Shown here in pieces: positions 1 through 6,809 of a stretch of 14,391 nucleotides of DNA. Under the pieces are notes generated by a model that was given only the letters and a program-made list of their open reading frames with translations, had not been told where the DNA came from and made no database searches. Every line of letters starts with the position of its first letter. Position 1 is the first letter of the stretch. The DNA is from CAWINH01 sp963837425. Lineage in GTDB: Bacteria > Chloroflexota > Limnocylindria > QHBO01. The stretch lies in the NCBI GenBank assembly GCA_963837425.1, contig CAWINH010000001.1, forward strand, positions 1-14,391, read 5' to 3'. The position numbers and the translations under genes were made by a program.

Positions 1-316
1 CCGAGTCGAGGGCCTCACCGGGGTCTGGGTCGACGAGCGGCGAAAGCTGGCCGCCATCGGCGTCCGCGTCAGGCGGGGCGTGACGACCCACGGCCTGGCG
101 CTCAACGTCAACACCGACCTCCGCTGGTTCGCGGAGATGATCCCCTGCGGCATTCCCGACAGGGAGGTCACGAGCCTGGCCCGCGAGCTCGGCCACGCGG
201 TGGACATGGGGCTCGTGGAGGATGCCCTCGCCGATGCGCTGGCGCGGACCTTCGGCCTCGTCATCGACGAACTGCCGATCGGACCGGTTGGCCCGGCCGG
301 AGCCCGGGAGCAGTGA
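1..316 (+). CDS. lipB: Octanoyl-[acyl-carrier-protein]:protein N-octanoyltransferase LipB, C-terminal part
   Basis: LipB moves an octanoyl group from acyl carrier protein to lipoyl domains such as those of pyruvate dehydrogenase E2; LipA then adds sulfur. Only the last 104 codons lie in the window (reading frame from position 2). The conserved block runs from KLAAIGVRVRRGV through THGLALNVNTDL to PCGI. It includes the catalytic lysine (in RRKLAAIG) and the catalytic cysteine (in IPCGI), 34 residues apart, the same spacing as Lys142/Cys176 of the M. tuberculosis enzyme. The active site therefore looks intact. The stop overlaps the start of the next gene (GTGA), which suggests translational coupling. 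An E1 pyruvate dehydrogenase gene, whose complex depends on lipoylation, lies about 9.5 kb downstream. The N-terminal half is outside the window. Confidence 0.93.
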   Translation, partial: RVEGLTGVWVDERRKLAAIGVRVRRGVTTHGLALNVNTDLRWFAEMIPCGIPDREVTSLARELGHAVDMGLVEDALADALARTFGLVIDELPIGPVGPAGAREQ

Positions 317-969
317 GCGAGCGGAAGCTGCGGATCGAGGTCGGCGCATTCGGGCCGTGGCAGACGAACGCGTACCTGGTGTGGGACGGCCTGACCGAGG
401 ATGCCCTCGTCGTCGACCCGGGCATGGGCGCCGCCGAGACCCTCACGCAGCGGGCCATCGCGAACGGGCTCCGCGTCCACGTCATCGCGAACTCGCACGG
501 CCACGTGGATCACATCTTCGACAACGCCGCGCTGAAGGCGGCAACCGGGGCGCCACTGGCGATCCACCCCGACGACGGATACCGCCTGGCGGGCGAGAAC
601 GTCTACGGCTTCGTGATCGAGCCCTCGTCCGCGGAACGGGAGCTTCGGGACGGTGAGCAGCTGCGGATCGGCGATCTCGTCTTCGACATCCTCCACACCC
701 CGGGGCACACGGAGGGCTCGGTCTGCCTGTACGAGGAGGGTCGTGCGCTCCTCCTCTCCGGCGACGTCCTGTTCGCCGGAAGCTATGGGCGCACCGACCT
801 GCCCGGGGGCAGCGACGAGCTGATGGTCGCCAGCCTGGCGCGCCTCGCGCACGAGATGCCGGACGCGGTCCGCGTCCTCCCCGGCCACGGGGCGGAAACG
901 ACGATCGCCCGCGAACGGCCGTGGATGGAGCGCATCGCCTCCGCGGGCCGCCTGCTGATCCCCGGTTGA
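313..969 (+). CDS. MBL-fold hydrolase, glyoxalase II-like
   Basis: A 218-residue metallo-beta-lactamase-fold hydrolase. All metal ligands of the glyoxalase II-like group are visible: HxHxDH at residues 62-67 (SHGHVDH), H132 in TPGHTEG, D151 in SGDVLF and H192 in LPGHG. The N-terminal pattern (GPWQTNAYLVW, then VVDPG) and the length fit the stand-alone YcbL-like hydrolases, which lack the C-terminal substrate domain of classical hydroxyacylglutathione hydrolase. The substrate is probably a thioester, but the sequence does not name it. The GTG start at 313 shares bases with the lipB stop, so lipB termination probably feeds its translation. No signal peptide is seen, so it should be cytoplasmic. 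Confidence 0.9.
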   Translation: MSERKLRIEVGAFGPWQTNAYLVWDGLTEDALVVDPGMGAAETLTQRAIANGLRVHVIANSHGHVDHIFDNAALKAATGAPLAIHPDDGYRLAGENVYGFVIEPSSAERELRDGEQLRIGDLVFDILHTPGHTEGSVCLYEEGRALLLSGDVLFAGSYGRTDLPGGSDELMVASLARLAHEMPDAVRVLPGHGAETTIARERPWMERIASAGRLLIPG

Positions 970-985
970 CGGCGCCGCCCTGCCC

Positions 986-2158
986 ATGAACGTCGTCTTT
1001 CTGTCACCGCATTTCCCGCCGACGTGGTATCGGTTCGTGACCGCCCTGCGCGACGAGGGCGCGACGACACTGGGCGTCGCGGAGGAGCCCTGGGAGGCAC
1101 TCCGCCCCGAGCTCCGCGACGCGATGGCCGAGTACTACCGCGTCGGGGACATGAACGACTATCCGCAGCTGGTCCGAGCGCTTGGCCACCTCACCCATCG
1201 GCACGGCAAGCTCGATCGCCTCGACTCGCTCAACGAGTGGTGGCTCGAGTCCGAGGCTCGCCTCCGGACCGACTTCAACATTGCCGGCCTCCACACCGCG
1301 GACATCGCGCGCATGAAGCGCAAGTCGCGCATGAAGCGGCTCTTCGAGCGCGCCGGCCTGACCCCGGGACCGGGGCGCGTGTGCCGGACGCCGCGCGCCG
1401 CACGAGCCTTCGTCGCGGAGGTCGGCTACCCGGTCGTCGCCAAGCCGGACGCCGGCGTCGGAGCGGCCGCCACGTACAAGCTCGAGTCACCCGACGATCT
1501 CGAACACTACCTGGCCGACAAGCCAGCGGTCGACTACATCCTCGAGGCGTACCTGTCGGGAACGCTGCTCACCTACGACGGCCTCGCAGATCGGCGCGGT
1601 GAGGTGGTGTTCGGCTCGTCGTTCTACTACAGCCGGGGCGTCATGGAGGCCGTGAACGCGGATGACGACATCTGGTACTGCATCACTCGCCGGATCCCAC
1701 GCGAGCTCGACGCCGCCGGCCGGGCGATCGTCCGCGCCTTCCGGATCCGGGAGCGCCCGTTCCACTTCGAGTTCTTCCGGATGGCGGACGGCTCGTACGT
1801 GCCGCTCGAGATCAACAGCCGCCCGCCCGGCGGCCTGACCGTCGACATGTTCAACTACGCGAACGACTTCGACTTCTACCGGGCGTGGGCCCGGATGGTC
1901 GTGCACGGATCATTCGATGCGACCGTTTCGCGGGCGTATGCCTGCGCCTACGTCGGCCGCAAGCATCGGTTCCGGTATGCGCTCGGCCACGACGAGGTCC
2001 TCCGTGACTACGCTGACCTGGTGGTGGCGCACGCCCCGATGTCGGGCACGTTCGCCAGGGCGATCGGCGACTATGGCTACATCCTTCGCCACCCCCGAGA
2101 GACGCGTCTCACCGAGGCTGCCACCCGGATCCAGACCAAGGTCCCGCCGCCGGTCTAG
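986..2158 (+). CDS. ATP-grasp ligase of unknown substrate
   Basis: A 390-residue protein of the ATP-grasp superfamily, whose members couple ATP hydrolysis to joining a carboxylate with an amine or thiol through an acyl phosphate. Residues 1-100 form an N-terminal alpha/beta domain (VVFLSPHFPP). An MKRKSRMK segment at 110-117 begins the ATP-grasp core. GYPVVAKPDAGVG at 147-159 carries nucleotide-binding Lys153. E187 in YILEAYL, E262 in FHFEFF and E275/N277 in LEINSRPPGG are the usual ATP- and Mg2+-binding positions. The C-terminal part is rich in aromatic residues (AYVGRKHRFRY). The whole pattern resembles a widespread group annotated only as ATP-grasp or carboxylate-amine ligase. It is complete, 16 nt after the MBL gene and 30 nt before the next, with no clear Shine-Dalgarno. 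The nearest characterised relatives by fold are biotin carboxylase and PurK, but the pathway is unknown. Confidence 0.87.
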   Translation: MNVVFLSPHFPPTWYRFVTALRDEGATTLGVAEEPWEALRPELRDAMAEYYRVGDMNDYPQLVRALGHLTHRHGKLDRLDSLNEWWLESEARLRTDFNIAGLHTADIARMKRKSRMKRLFERAGLTPGPGRVCRTPRAARAFVAEVGYPVVAKPDAGVGAAATYKLESPDDLEHYLADKPAVDYILEAYLSGTLLTYDGLADRRGEVVFGSSFYYSRGVMEAVNADDDIWYCITRRIPRELDAAGRAIVRAFRIRERPFHFEFFRMADGSYVPLEINSRPPGGLTVDMFNYANDFDFYRAWARMVVHGSFDATVSRAYACAYVGRKHRFRYALGHDEVLRDYADLVVAHAPMSGTFARAIGDYGYILRHPRETRLTEAATRIQTKVPPPV

Positions 2159-2176
2159 GATGGGGAGAACGACATT

Positions 2177-2183
2177 GAGGAGG
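2177..2183 (+). promoter_or_regulatory. Strong ribosome binding site of the UPF0173 gene
   Basis: GAGGAGG, five bases before the ATG at 2189, fixes the start of the downstream MBL gene. It is one of the few textbook Shine-Dalgarno sequences in the window and serves an internal gene of the cluster. Confidence 0.75.
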
Positions 2184-2188
2184 CCCCG

Positions 2189-2899
2189 ATGGCCAAGCTG
2201 CGCATCACCCGACTCGGACACGGCGGGATTCTCTATCGATCCCCGGCCGACAAATGGGTCTGGGTCGACCGATGGATCACCGCACCGACCTACCCGGACG
2301 CCTATCGCGAGCCGATGAAGGTGGACGTCATCGCCCCGACCCATGGCCATTTCGACCACATCGGCGACGATGGCGCAGACGTGCTGGCGCTGGCCGCGGT
2401 TGGCGGACAGCTGATCGCCAGCCACGAGATGTCGATCTACTTCATTGGCAAGGGCATCTCCGGGGCGGTCGGGATGAACACCGGTGGCACGTTCGAGGCG
2501 GCCGGCATCGGCTTCACGATGGTCCATGCGGATCACTCGGGCGGCGCCACGATCACCGACGTCGACCCGGCGGTGACCCGCGACCTCGGCTGCTGGGGCT
2601 GGGTCATCGAGTTCGAGGACGGGACGCGCGTCTACCACTCGGGCGACACCGACCTCTTCGGCGACATGGCGCTCATCAAGGAGCGCTGGGCACCGGGGAT
2701 CGCGATCCTGCCGATCGGCGGCCACTACACGATGGGTCCAGCCGACGCCGCCCGGGCGGCGGCGCTCGTCGGGGCGCGAACGGTGATCCCGGTCCACTAC
2801 GGAACGTTCCCCATCCTGGCCGGGACGCCGGCCGAGCTGCAGGCGGCCACCAAAGCGACCGTTGTCGAGCTCCAGCCGGGCGAAACCTGGGAGGCCTGA
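2189..2899 (+). CDS. UPF0173/UlaG-like metal-dependent hydrolase
   Basis: A 236-residue MBL-fold protein of the UPF0173 (YtkL-like) group, related to the L-ascorbate-6-phosphate lactonase UlaG. Visible marks are the LGHGG motif near residue 10, THGHFDHIGD at 51-60 (H52, H54, D56, H57), H113 in MVHADHSGG, YHSGDTDLF with D153, GGHYTMGP at 177-184, and PVHYGTFPILAGTP with H203, which is typical of UPF0173. The length equals the family norm. The cellular substrate of UPF0173 proteins is not established. It follows the ATP-grasp gene by 30 nt with its own strong ribosome binding site, and precedes a small membrane protein by 3 nt. It is unrelated in detail to the glyoxalase II-like enzyme at 313-969, so the two are not a recent duplication. 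Confidence 0.9.
   Translation: MAKLRITRLGHGGILYRSPADKWVWVDRWITAPTYPDAYREPMKVDVIAPTHGHFDHIGDDGADVLALAAVGGQLIASHEMSIYFIGKGISGAVGMNTGGTFEAAGIGFTMVHADHSGGATITDVDPAVTRDLGCWGWVIEFEDGTRVYHSGDTDLFGDMALIKERWAPGIAILPIGGHYTMGPADAARAAALVGARTVIPVHYGTFPILAGTPAELQAATKATVVELQPGETWEA
2889..2894 (+). promoter_or_regulatory. Ribosome binding site of the small membrane protein gene
   Basis: GGGAGG lies inside the last codons of the UPF0173 gene, eight bases before the ATG at 2903. It supports that start and the reality of the small downstream gene. Confidence 0.65.
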
Positions 2900-2902
2900 G
2901 CA

Positions 2903-3268
2903 ATGCGACTCTTCATCTCGATCTTCTCCGCCGCGCTCGGCAGCATGCTGGGCGGGGCGGTCCGAGCCGCGGCAGACACCGCGCACGGGACTCTGCATGG
3001 CGAGGAGACTGCGATCGACCACGTCAACGTCACCGCCTCGCTGACCGCGGGCGTCGTCGGCGGCTTCGTGGGGAGCATCCTCGGCGGCCCCCGACGCGCG
3101 TTCTGGCTCGGTGCGCTGCTCGGTGCGGCCGGCGCCGATCGCTTCGACGCGATGCTCCTCTCCCGATTCGGCCTCGATCCGAATGCGCTCATGGCACGCG
3201 CGACCCAGGCCGCGGCCCGGGTGCGCTCCGGAGGAATGGAGGATGACGCCGAGGCCGTCGAGGCCTGA
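2903..3268 (+). CDS. Small glycine-zipper membrane protein, function unknown
   Basis: A 121-residue protein I do not recognise. Residues 3-22 (ISIFSAALGSMLGGAV) and 47-77 (LTAGVVGGFVGSILGG, then FWLGALLGAAG) are hydrophobic and follow a GxxxG-like glycine-zipper spacing, which suggests packed helices in or on the membrane. The stretch between them is polar. The C-terminal 40 residues are a soluble helix ending in an acidic tail (MEDDAEAVEA). No lipobox is present. The ATG is supported by GGGAGG eight bases upstream, and the gene starts 3 nt after the UPF0173 stop, so the two are probably translated together. It could be a membrane-associated partner of the cluster or an unrelated envelope protein. 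Its stop lies 15 nt from the convergent epimerase gene. Confidence 0.75.
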   Translation: MRLFISIFSAALGSMLGGAVRAAADTAHGTLHGEETAIDHVNVTASLTAGVVGGFVGSILGGPRRAFWLGALLGAAGADRFDAMLLSRFGLDPNALMARATQAAARVRSGGMEDDAEAVEA

Positions 3269-3274
3269 GCCCGG

Positions 3275-3293
3275 GCGCGGACGCTACCCGCGC
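3275..3293. terminator. Possible GC stem-loop between convergent genes
   Basis: GCGCGG and CCGCGC form a 6-bp stem around a 7-base loop at the convergent ends of the membrane protein gene and the epimerase gene. The loop contains the epimerase stop codon. There is no T-run on either side, so an intrinsic terminator is only a possibility. It may simply pause RNA polymerase or stabilise 3' ends. Confidence 0.25.
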
Positions 3294-4177
3294 AGGTACT
3301 CGAGCGCCAGCGGGCGCGCCTCGACGCCGAAGGCGCGGACGAACGCGTCGAGATCGGTCGTGTTCGGACGGCCGAGGCTGGCGATCTGGTCGTGGCTCAC
3401 GGGGAAGATCGGCAGGATGCGGTCGGTGATCCGCGTCAGGCCGCTGATCAATCCGATCGGCAAGTTCAGCTTCAGCCGATGTTTGCCGGTCGCCGCCATC
3501 ACGCGGTCCACGATCTCGCGGTAGGCGAGGCGCTCCGGGCCGCCGAGCTCGTAGATCGAGCCGGCCCGAGCAGGCTCGACCACGCAGCGCTCGATCGCGA
3601 TCGCCAGATCGTCAACGGAGAGCGGCTGGAACTCGGCACTCCCGTCACCGGGGATGGCGACCACCCCCGGTGACCACCAGGTCAACGTCTCCCTGATGAG
3701 GTTGAAGAACCCGTCTCCGGGACCGAACAGCAACGAGGGGCGCAGGATCACCCACTCCAGCCCGCTGCCGCGAACGAGCTCCTCCCCTCGCCACTTGCTG
3801 GCCAGGTAGCGATAGCGCGCGTCGCCGGTCACCCCGAGGACCGACAGGTGCACGATGCGCGGAACCTCGGCCCGCCGCGCGGCCTCGAGCACGTTGCGCA
3901 CCCCGCCGACGTTCACGGCCTCGAACGAACGGCCGCGGCCCTCGCGCGGGGTCGCCACGAGGTGCACGAGCGCGTCGGCGCCGAGCAGTGCCGCATCGAG
4001 TCCGCTGCCGGTTACCACGTCGGCCTCGAGCGTCTCGACCCCATGGCCCCATTCAGCCTGCCGGCGCCCGGTTCGCGACACGGCGCGCACCCGGTGTCCG
4101 GTCGAGACGAGGTGCGGGACGAGGTGGCTGCCCACGAACCCCGTGGCGCCCATCACGGCGATGTCGAGCTGCTGCAT
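3284..4177 (-). CDS. NAD(P)-binding epimerase/NDUFA9-like protein (atypical SDR)
   Basis: A 297-residue extended or atypical short-chain dehydrogenase. It opens with a beta strand and the nucleotide-binding motif MGATGFVGSHL (residues 9-19). GVETLEADVVTG and LVHLVATPREG follow. YLASK matches the YxxxK active-site pattern, and WVILRPSLLFGPGDGFF is the NDUFA9/YfcH-like signature. Members act as sugar epimerases, as quinone- or complex I-associated subunits, or as NmrA-like redox sensors, and this sequence does not decide between them. The start is taken at MQQLDIAV, with AGGATGG just upstream. An ATG six codons earlier (4195) is possible and would sit on an inverted repeat. Reading can be extended to 4441, but that part overlaps the ABC gene and is not protein-like. 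It is transcribed divergently from the ABC exporter. Confidence 0.85.
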   Translation of the reverse strand: MQQLDIAVMGATGFVGSHLVPHLVSTGHRVRAVSRTGRRQAEWGHGVETLEADVVTGSGLDAALLGADALVHLVATPREGRGRSFEAVNVGGVRNVLEAARRAEVPRIVHLSVLGVTGDARYRYLASKWRGEELVRGSGLEWVILRPSLLFGPGDGFFNLIRETLTWWSPGVVAIPGDGSAEFQPLSVDDLAIAIERCVVEPARAGSIYELGGPERLAYREIVDRVMAATGKHRLKLNLPIGLISGLTRITDRILPIFPVSHDQIASLGRPNTTDLDAFVRAFGVEARPLALEYLRG

Positions 4178-4192
4178 CGGTCCATCCTGCGC

Positions 4193-4234
4193 CATAAACC
4201 TGCTACGGTCAAGTCGCACGTTTATGACCTGTAG
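4193..4234. promoter_or_regulatory. Interleaved inverted repeats between divergent genes, candidate operator
   Basis: Two inverted repeats share this intergenic stretch. CATAAAC (4193-4199) and GTTTATG (4220-4226) are exact reverse complements with 20 bases between. CTACGGTCA (4203-4211) pairs with TGACCTGTAG (4225-4234), with one extra base in the right arm. The right arm runs into the -10-like TAGAAT before the ABC gene. The left arm overlaps an alternative start of the epimerase. The position suits a regulator of both genes, but no regulator gene is adjacent. Whether it is bound by protein is an inference. Confidence 0.4.
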
Positions 4235-4237
4235 AAT
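4232..4237 (+). promoter_or_regulatory. Candidate -10 element of the ABC exporter operon
   Basis: TAGAAT ends seven bases before the ATG at 4245, a distance that would start the transcript at or next to the A of the start codon. No Shine-Dalgarno is seen between them and no good -35 is found 17 bases upstream. This fits a leaderless, or activator-dependent, promoter. Confidence 0.35.
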
Positions 4238-4244
4238 TCGCCGG

Positions 4245-5180
4245 ATGCCCCCGACCACGGAGATCCTCGTCCACGCGCGCTCGCTGACGAAGCGCTTCGG
4301 TGGCTTCACGGCGGTGAAGGCCATCGACTTCGATGTGCACACTGGTGAGGCGTTCGGATTCCTTGGCCCGAACGGGGCCGGCAAGACCTCGACGATGCGG
4401 ATGATCGCCTGCTCCTCGCCGGTGACCGAGGGCGACCTCACGGTGATCGGGATGGACCCGCGGACCCAGGCCGCTCAGATCAAGGCACGCCTCGGTGTGG
4501 TTCCGCAGATCGACAATCTCGATGCGGAGCTCACCGTGCGCGAGAACCTCGAGATGTACGCGCGCTACTTCGACATCTCGGACCGGCTCGCTCGCGAGCG
4601 AGCCGATGAGCTGCTCGATTTCGTACAGCTCGCTGAGCGCGCAAACGACCAGGTCGAGCCGTTGTCGGGAGGCATGAAGCGACGCCTGACGATCGCGCGG
4701 TCGCTCATCAACGACCCCGAGCTCATCATATTCGACGAGCCGACGACCGGGCTCGACCCCCAGGCGCGCCACCTCGTGTGGGAGCGCCTGTATCGGCTCA
4801 AGCAGCGGGGCGCCACCCTGCTCATCACGACGCACTACATGGACGAAGCGGAGCAGCTCTGCGACCGGCTCGTGGTGATGGACAAGGCCGAGATCGTTGC
4901 CGAGGGCTCGCCACGCGAGTTGATCGACCGCTACAGCACCCGCGAAGTCCTCGAGATACGGGTCCACAGCGATGCCCGCGGCCAGCTGGACGGAAAGCTG
5001 GACGGGATCGCCGAGCGGATCGAGGAGCTGCCCGACCGGACCCTGCTCTACGTCGAGGACGGGGATGCGGCCCTCGACACGCTGCGGGCCCGCGAGGCGC
5101 CGCTCGAGAGCACCCTCGTCCGTCGCTCCTCGCTCGAGGACGTCTTCCTGCGGCTCACCGGCCGCACCCTGATCGAGTAG
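4245..5180 (+). CDS. ABC-2 exporter ATP-binding protein, NodI/DrrA-like
   Basis: A 311-residue ATPase that powers the exporter formed with the next two genes. Motifs are complete: Walker A GPNGAGKT at 41-48, Q-loop Gln88 (VVPQIDN), the signature LSGGM at 140-144 followed by KRRLTIAR, Walker B LIIFDEP at 160-166, D-loop GLDPQ, and the switch His197 in ITTHYMDEAEQ. The C-terminal 80 residues form the extra domain common in drug and lipooligosaccharide exporters. The start at MPPTTEI is preferred because it begins the domain directly and lies seven bases after a -10-like box. An upstream in-frame ATG at 4224 lies inside the inverted repeat. The closest named relatives by motif are NodI (nodulation factor export) and DrrA (anthracycline export). 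The cargo cannot be read from the sequence. Confidence 0.93.
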   Translation: MPPTTEILVHARSLTKRFGGFTAVKAIDFDVHTGEAFGFLGPNGAGKTSTMRMIACSSPVTEGDLTVIGMDPRTQAAQIKARLGVVPQIDNLDAELTVRENLEMYARYFDISDRLARERADELLDFVQLAERANDQVEPLSGGMKRRLTIARSLINDPELIIFDEPTTGLDPQARHLVWERLYRLKQRGATLLITTHYMDEAEQLCDRLVVMDKAEIVAEGSPRELIDRYSTREVLEIRVHSDARGQLDGKLDGIAERIEELPDRTLLYVEDGDAALDTLRAREAPLESTLVRRSSLEDVFLRLTGRTLIE

Positions 5181-5188
5181 CCGGGCCG

Positions 5189-5971
5189 ATGACCTCGCTC
5201 GGCCCCGCCGCACGCGTCCTCCAGCGCAACCTGTGGGTCTACCGACGCACCTGGCACGGCAGCATCTTCGGCTCGTTCATGACCCCGCTGCTGTACCTGA
5301 CCGCGATGGGCATTGGCCTCGGCAAGCTCATCGAGCTCCAGGGCCGAGCCGTGATGGGTGGCTACCCGTACCTCGACTTCCTGGGGCCCGGCATCCTGGC
5401 GGCGAGCTGCATGCAGACGGCGTCGTTCGAGTCCAGCTTCCCGATCCTCGGCAAGATCCAGTGGCGCCGCAACTACGACGCGATCCTGGCCACCCCGCTC
5501 GGTGTGCGTCACATCGTGGCCGGCGAGCTGCTCTGGATCAGCTTCCGCATCGCGCTGATCAGCAGCGTCTTCCTGGCGGTCCTCACCGGGTTCGGCATCC
5601 CCCGCTCGCCGCTCGCTCTGCTGGCCATCCCGTCCGCGGTCCTGACCGGGCTCGCGTTCGCACCCGCGGTCATGAGCTTCGCCGCCACCCAGCGCACAGG
5701 AGAAGGATTCAGCTGGATGTTCCGCTTCGTGATCAACCCGCTCTTCCTGTTCAGCGGAACGTTCTTCCCCCTCACCCAGCTGCCGGAGGGGGTGCGCTGG
5801 ATCGCTGCCGCGACGCCGCTCTACCACGGCGTGGAGCTCGTCCGCGGCTTCGTCCTGTCGGACGCCACCCTCATCGCCGGCTGGCCGCTCCACGTCGCCT
5901 ACCTGGCGATCTTCGCCGGCGGCTTCTCGTGGCTGGCGCATCGGCTCCTGGCACGCAGGCTCCAGGCATAG
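5189..5971 (+). CDS. ABC-2 type permease, first subunit, NodJ/DrrB-like
   Basis: A 260-residue membrane subunit of the exporter with about six hydrophobic segments. Family marks are the N-terminal QRNLWVYRRTW, the TPLLYLTAMGIGLG helix, the FLGPGILAAS segment, a cytoplasmic ILATPLGVRHIVAGELLW stretch, and LFLFSGTFFPLTQLP followed by PLYHGVELVRG near the C terminus. It starts 8 nt after the ATPase gene and ends 7 nt before the second permease, so the three are clearly one operon. It shares short conserved blocks with the next protein (ILATPLG, GELLW, LFSG-FFP, PLY-GV), which shows an old duplication. The first ATG after the ATPase is used. The ribosome binding site is weak. Confidence 0.9.
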   Translation: MTSLGPAARVLQRNLWVYRRTWHGSIFGSFMTPLLYLTAMGIGLGKLIELQGRAVMGGYPYLDFLGPGILAASCMQTASFESSFPILGKIQWRRNYDAILATPLGVRHIVAGELLWISFRIALISSVFLAVLTGFGIPRSPLALLAIPSAVLTGLAFAPAVMSFAATQRTGEGFSWMFRFVINPLFLFSGTFFPLTQLPEGVRWIAAATPLYHGVELVRGFVLSDATLIAGWPLHVAYLAIFAGGFSWLAHRLLARRLQA

Positions 5972-5978
5972 GCGCCCC

Positions 5979-6803
5979 ATGACCGCCATCGTCCGCCGCA
6001 CCGCCGCACCGCCGCCCGTCCCGGCCGCCGTCGCCTCGCTCCTCCGGGCACGGCGGGTCGTCCAGCGCAACCTGCTCATCTACAGCCACACCTGGATCGT
6101 TCTCGTCTCGGGCTTCTTCGAGCCGCTCTTCTACCTGCTGGGGATTGGCTACGGGCTGGGCACCATGGTCGGCAGCATCGAGGTCGTTCCGGGGCTGACG
6201 ATCAAGTTCGCGGGCTTCGTGGCGCCCGGCCTCCTCGCGATGTCCGCGCTGAACGGAGCCATAGCCGAAACGATCTTCAACGTCTTCTTCAAGCTGAACT
6301 ACGAGAAGGTCTACGAGGGGATCCTTGCCACGCCGCTCGGCATCCGGGAGATCGCCCTCGGCGAGCTCCTGTGGTCGCTCATGCGCGGCGGCCTGTACGC
6401 GATCGCCTTCGTGGCGGTCATGCTCGCGCTCGGGCTCGTCTACAGCTGGTGGGTGCTCCTGATCCTGCCAGCCTCCGTGCTGCTCGGCGCCGCGTTTAGC
6501 GCCGCTGGCCTGGCCACCACGACCTTCCTGCGCACGGTCCAGGATTTCGACCTGCCGATGGGCCTGGTCGTCATGCCGATGTTCCTGTTCAGCGGCGTCT
6601 TCTTCCCGATCTCGATCTACCCAGATCCAGTCCAGTGGATCATGCAGGTCGTTCCGCTGTACCGCGGCGTCCACCTGCTGCGCGGCCTGACGACGGGCAC
6701 CGTCGACTTCGTCTCGCTCCTCGACGTCGCCTACCTGCTCGTCTTCTTCGGGGTGGCGATCACGATCGCCCTGCGGCGAATGGAGCACCGCCTGGTCCAG
6801 TAG
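5979..6803 (+). CDS. ABC-2 type permease, second subunit, NodJ/DrrB-like
   Basis: A 274-residue membrane protein, the second permease of the exporter, probably pairing with the first as a heterodimer. It has an extra proline- and alanine-rich N-terminal extension of about 20 residues. Then come QRNLLIYSHTW, the helix FEPLFYLLGIGYGLG, FVAPGLLAMSALNG, ILATPLGIREIALGELLW, and MFLFSGVFFPISIYP with PLYRGVHLLRG. About six membrane segments are visible. Single-permease systems build a homodimer; two diverged copies suggest asymmetric substrate handling, which is an inference. It ends 6 nt from the convergent pgsA gene, with no terminator visible between them. Confidence 0.9.
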   Translation: MTAIVRRTAAPPPVPAAVASLLRARRVVQRNLLIYSHTWIVLVSGFFEPLFYLLGIGYGLGTMVGSIEVVPGLTIKFAGFVAPGLLAMSALNGAIAETIFNVFFKLNYEKVYEGILATPLGIREIALGELLWSLMRGGLYAIAFVAVMLALGLVYSWWVLLILPASVLLGAAFSAAGLATTTFLRTVQDFDLPMGLVVMPMFLFSGVFFPISIYPDPVQWIMQVVPLYRGVHLLRGLTTGTVDFVSLLDVAYLLVFFGVAITIALRRMEHRLVQ

Positions 6804-6809
6804 GGTCGT

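Noticed and set aside
3855..4244. N-terminal extension of the ABC ATPase back to 3855
   Set aside because: It is antisense to the epimerase gene and rich in Arg/Ser/Pro like other shadow frames. The ATPase domain begins properly from 4245.
4178..4441. N-terminal extension of the epimerase up to 4441
   Set aside because: It lies antisense to the start of the ABC ATPase gene. The Rossmann strand and glycine motif begin right after the ATG at 4177, so the extension is a shadow frame.
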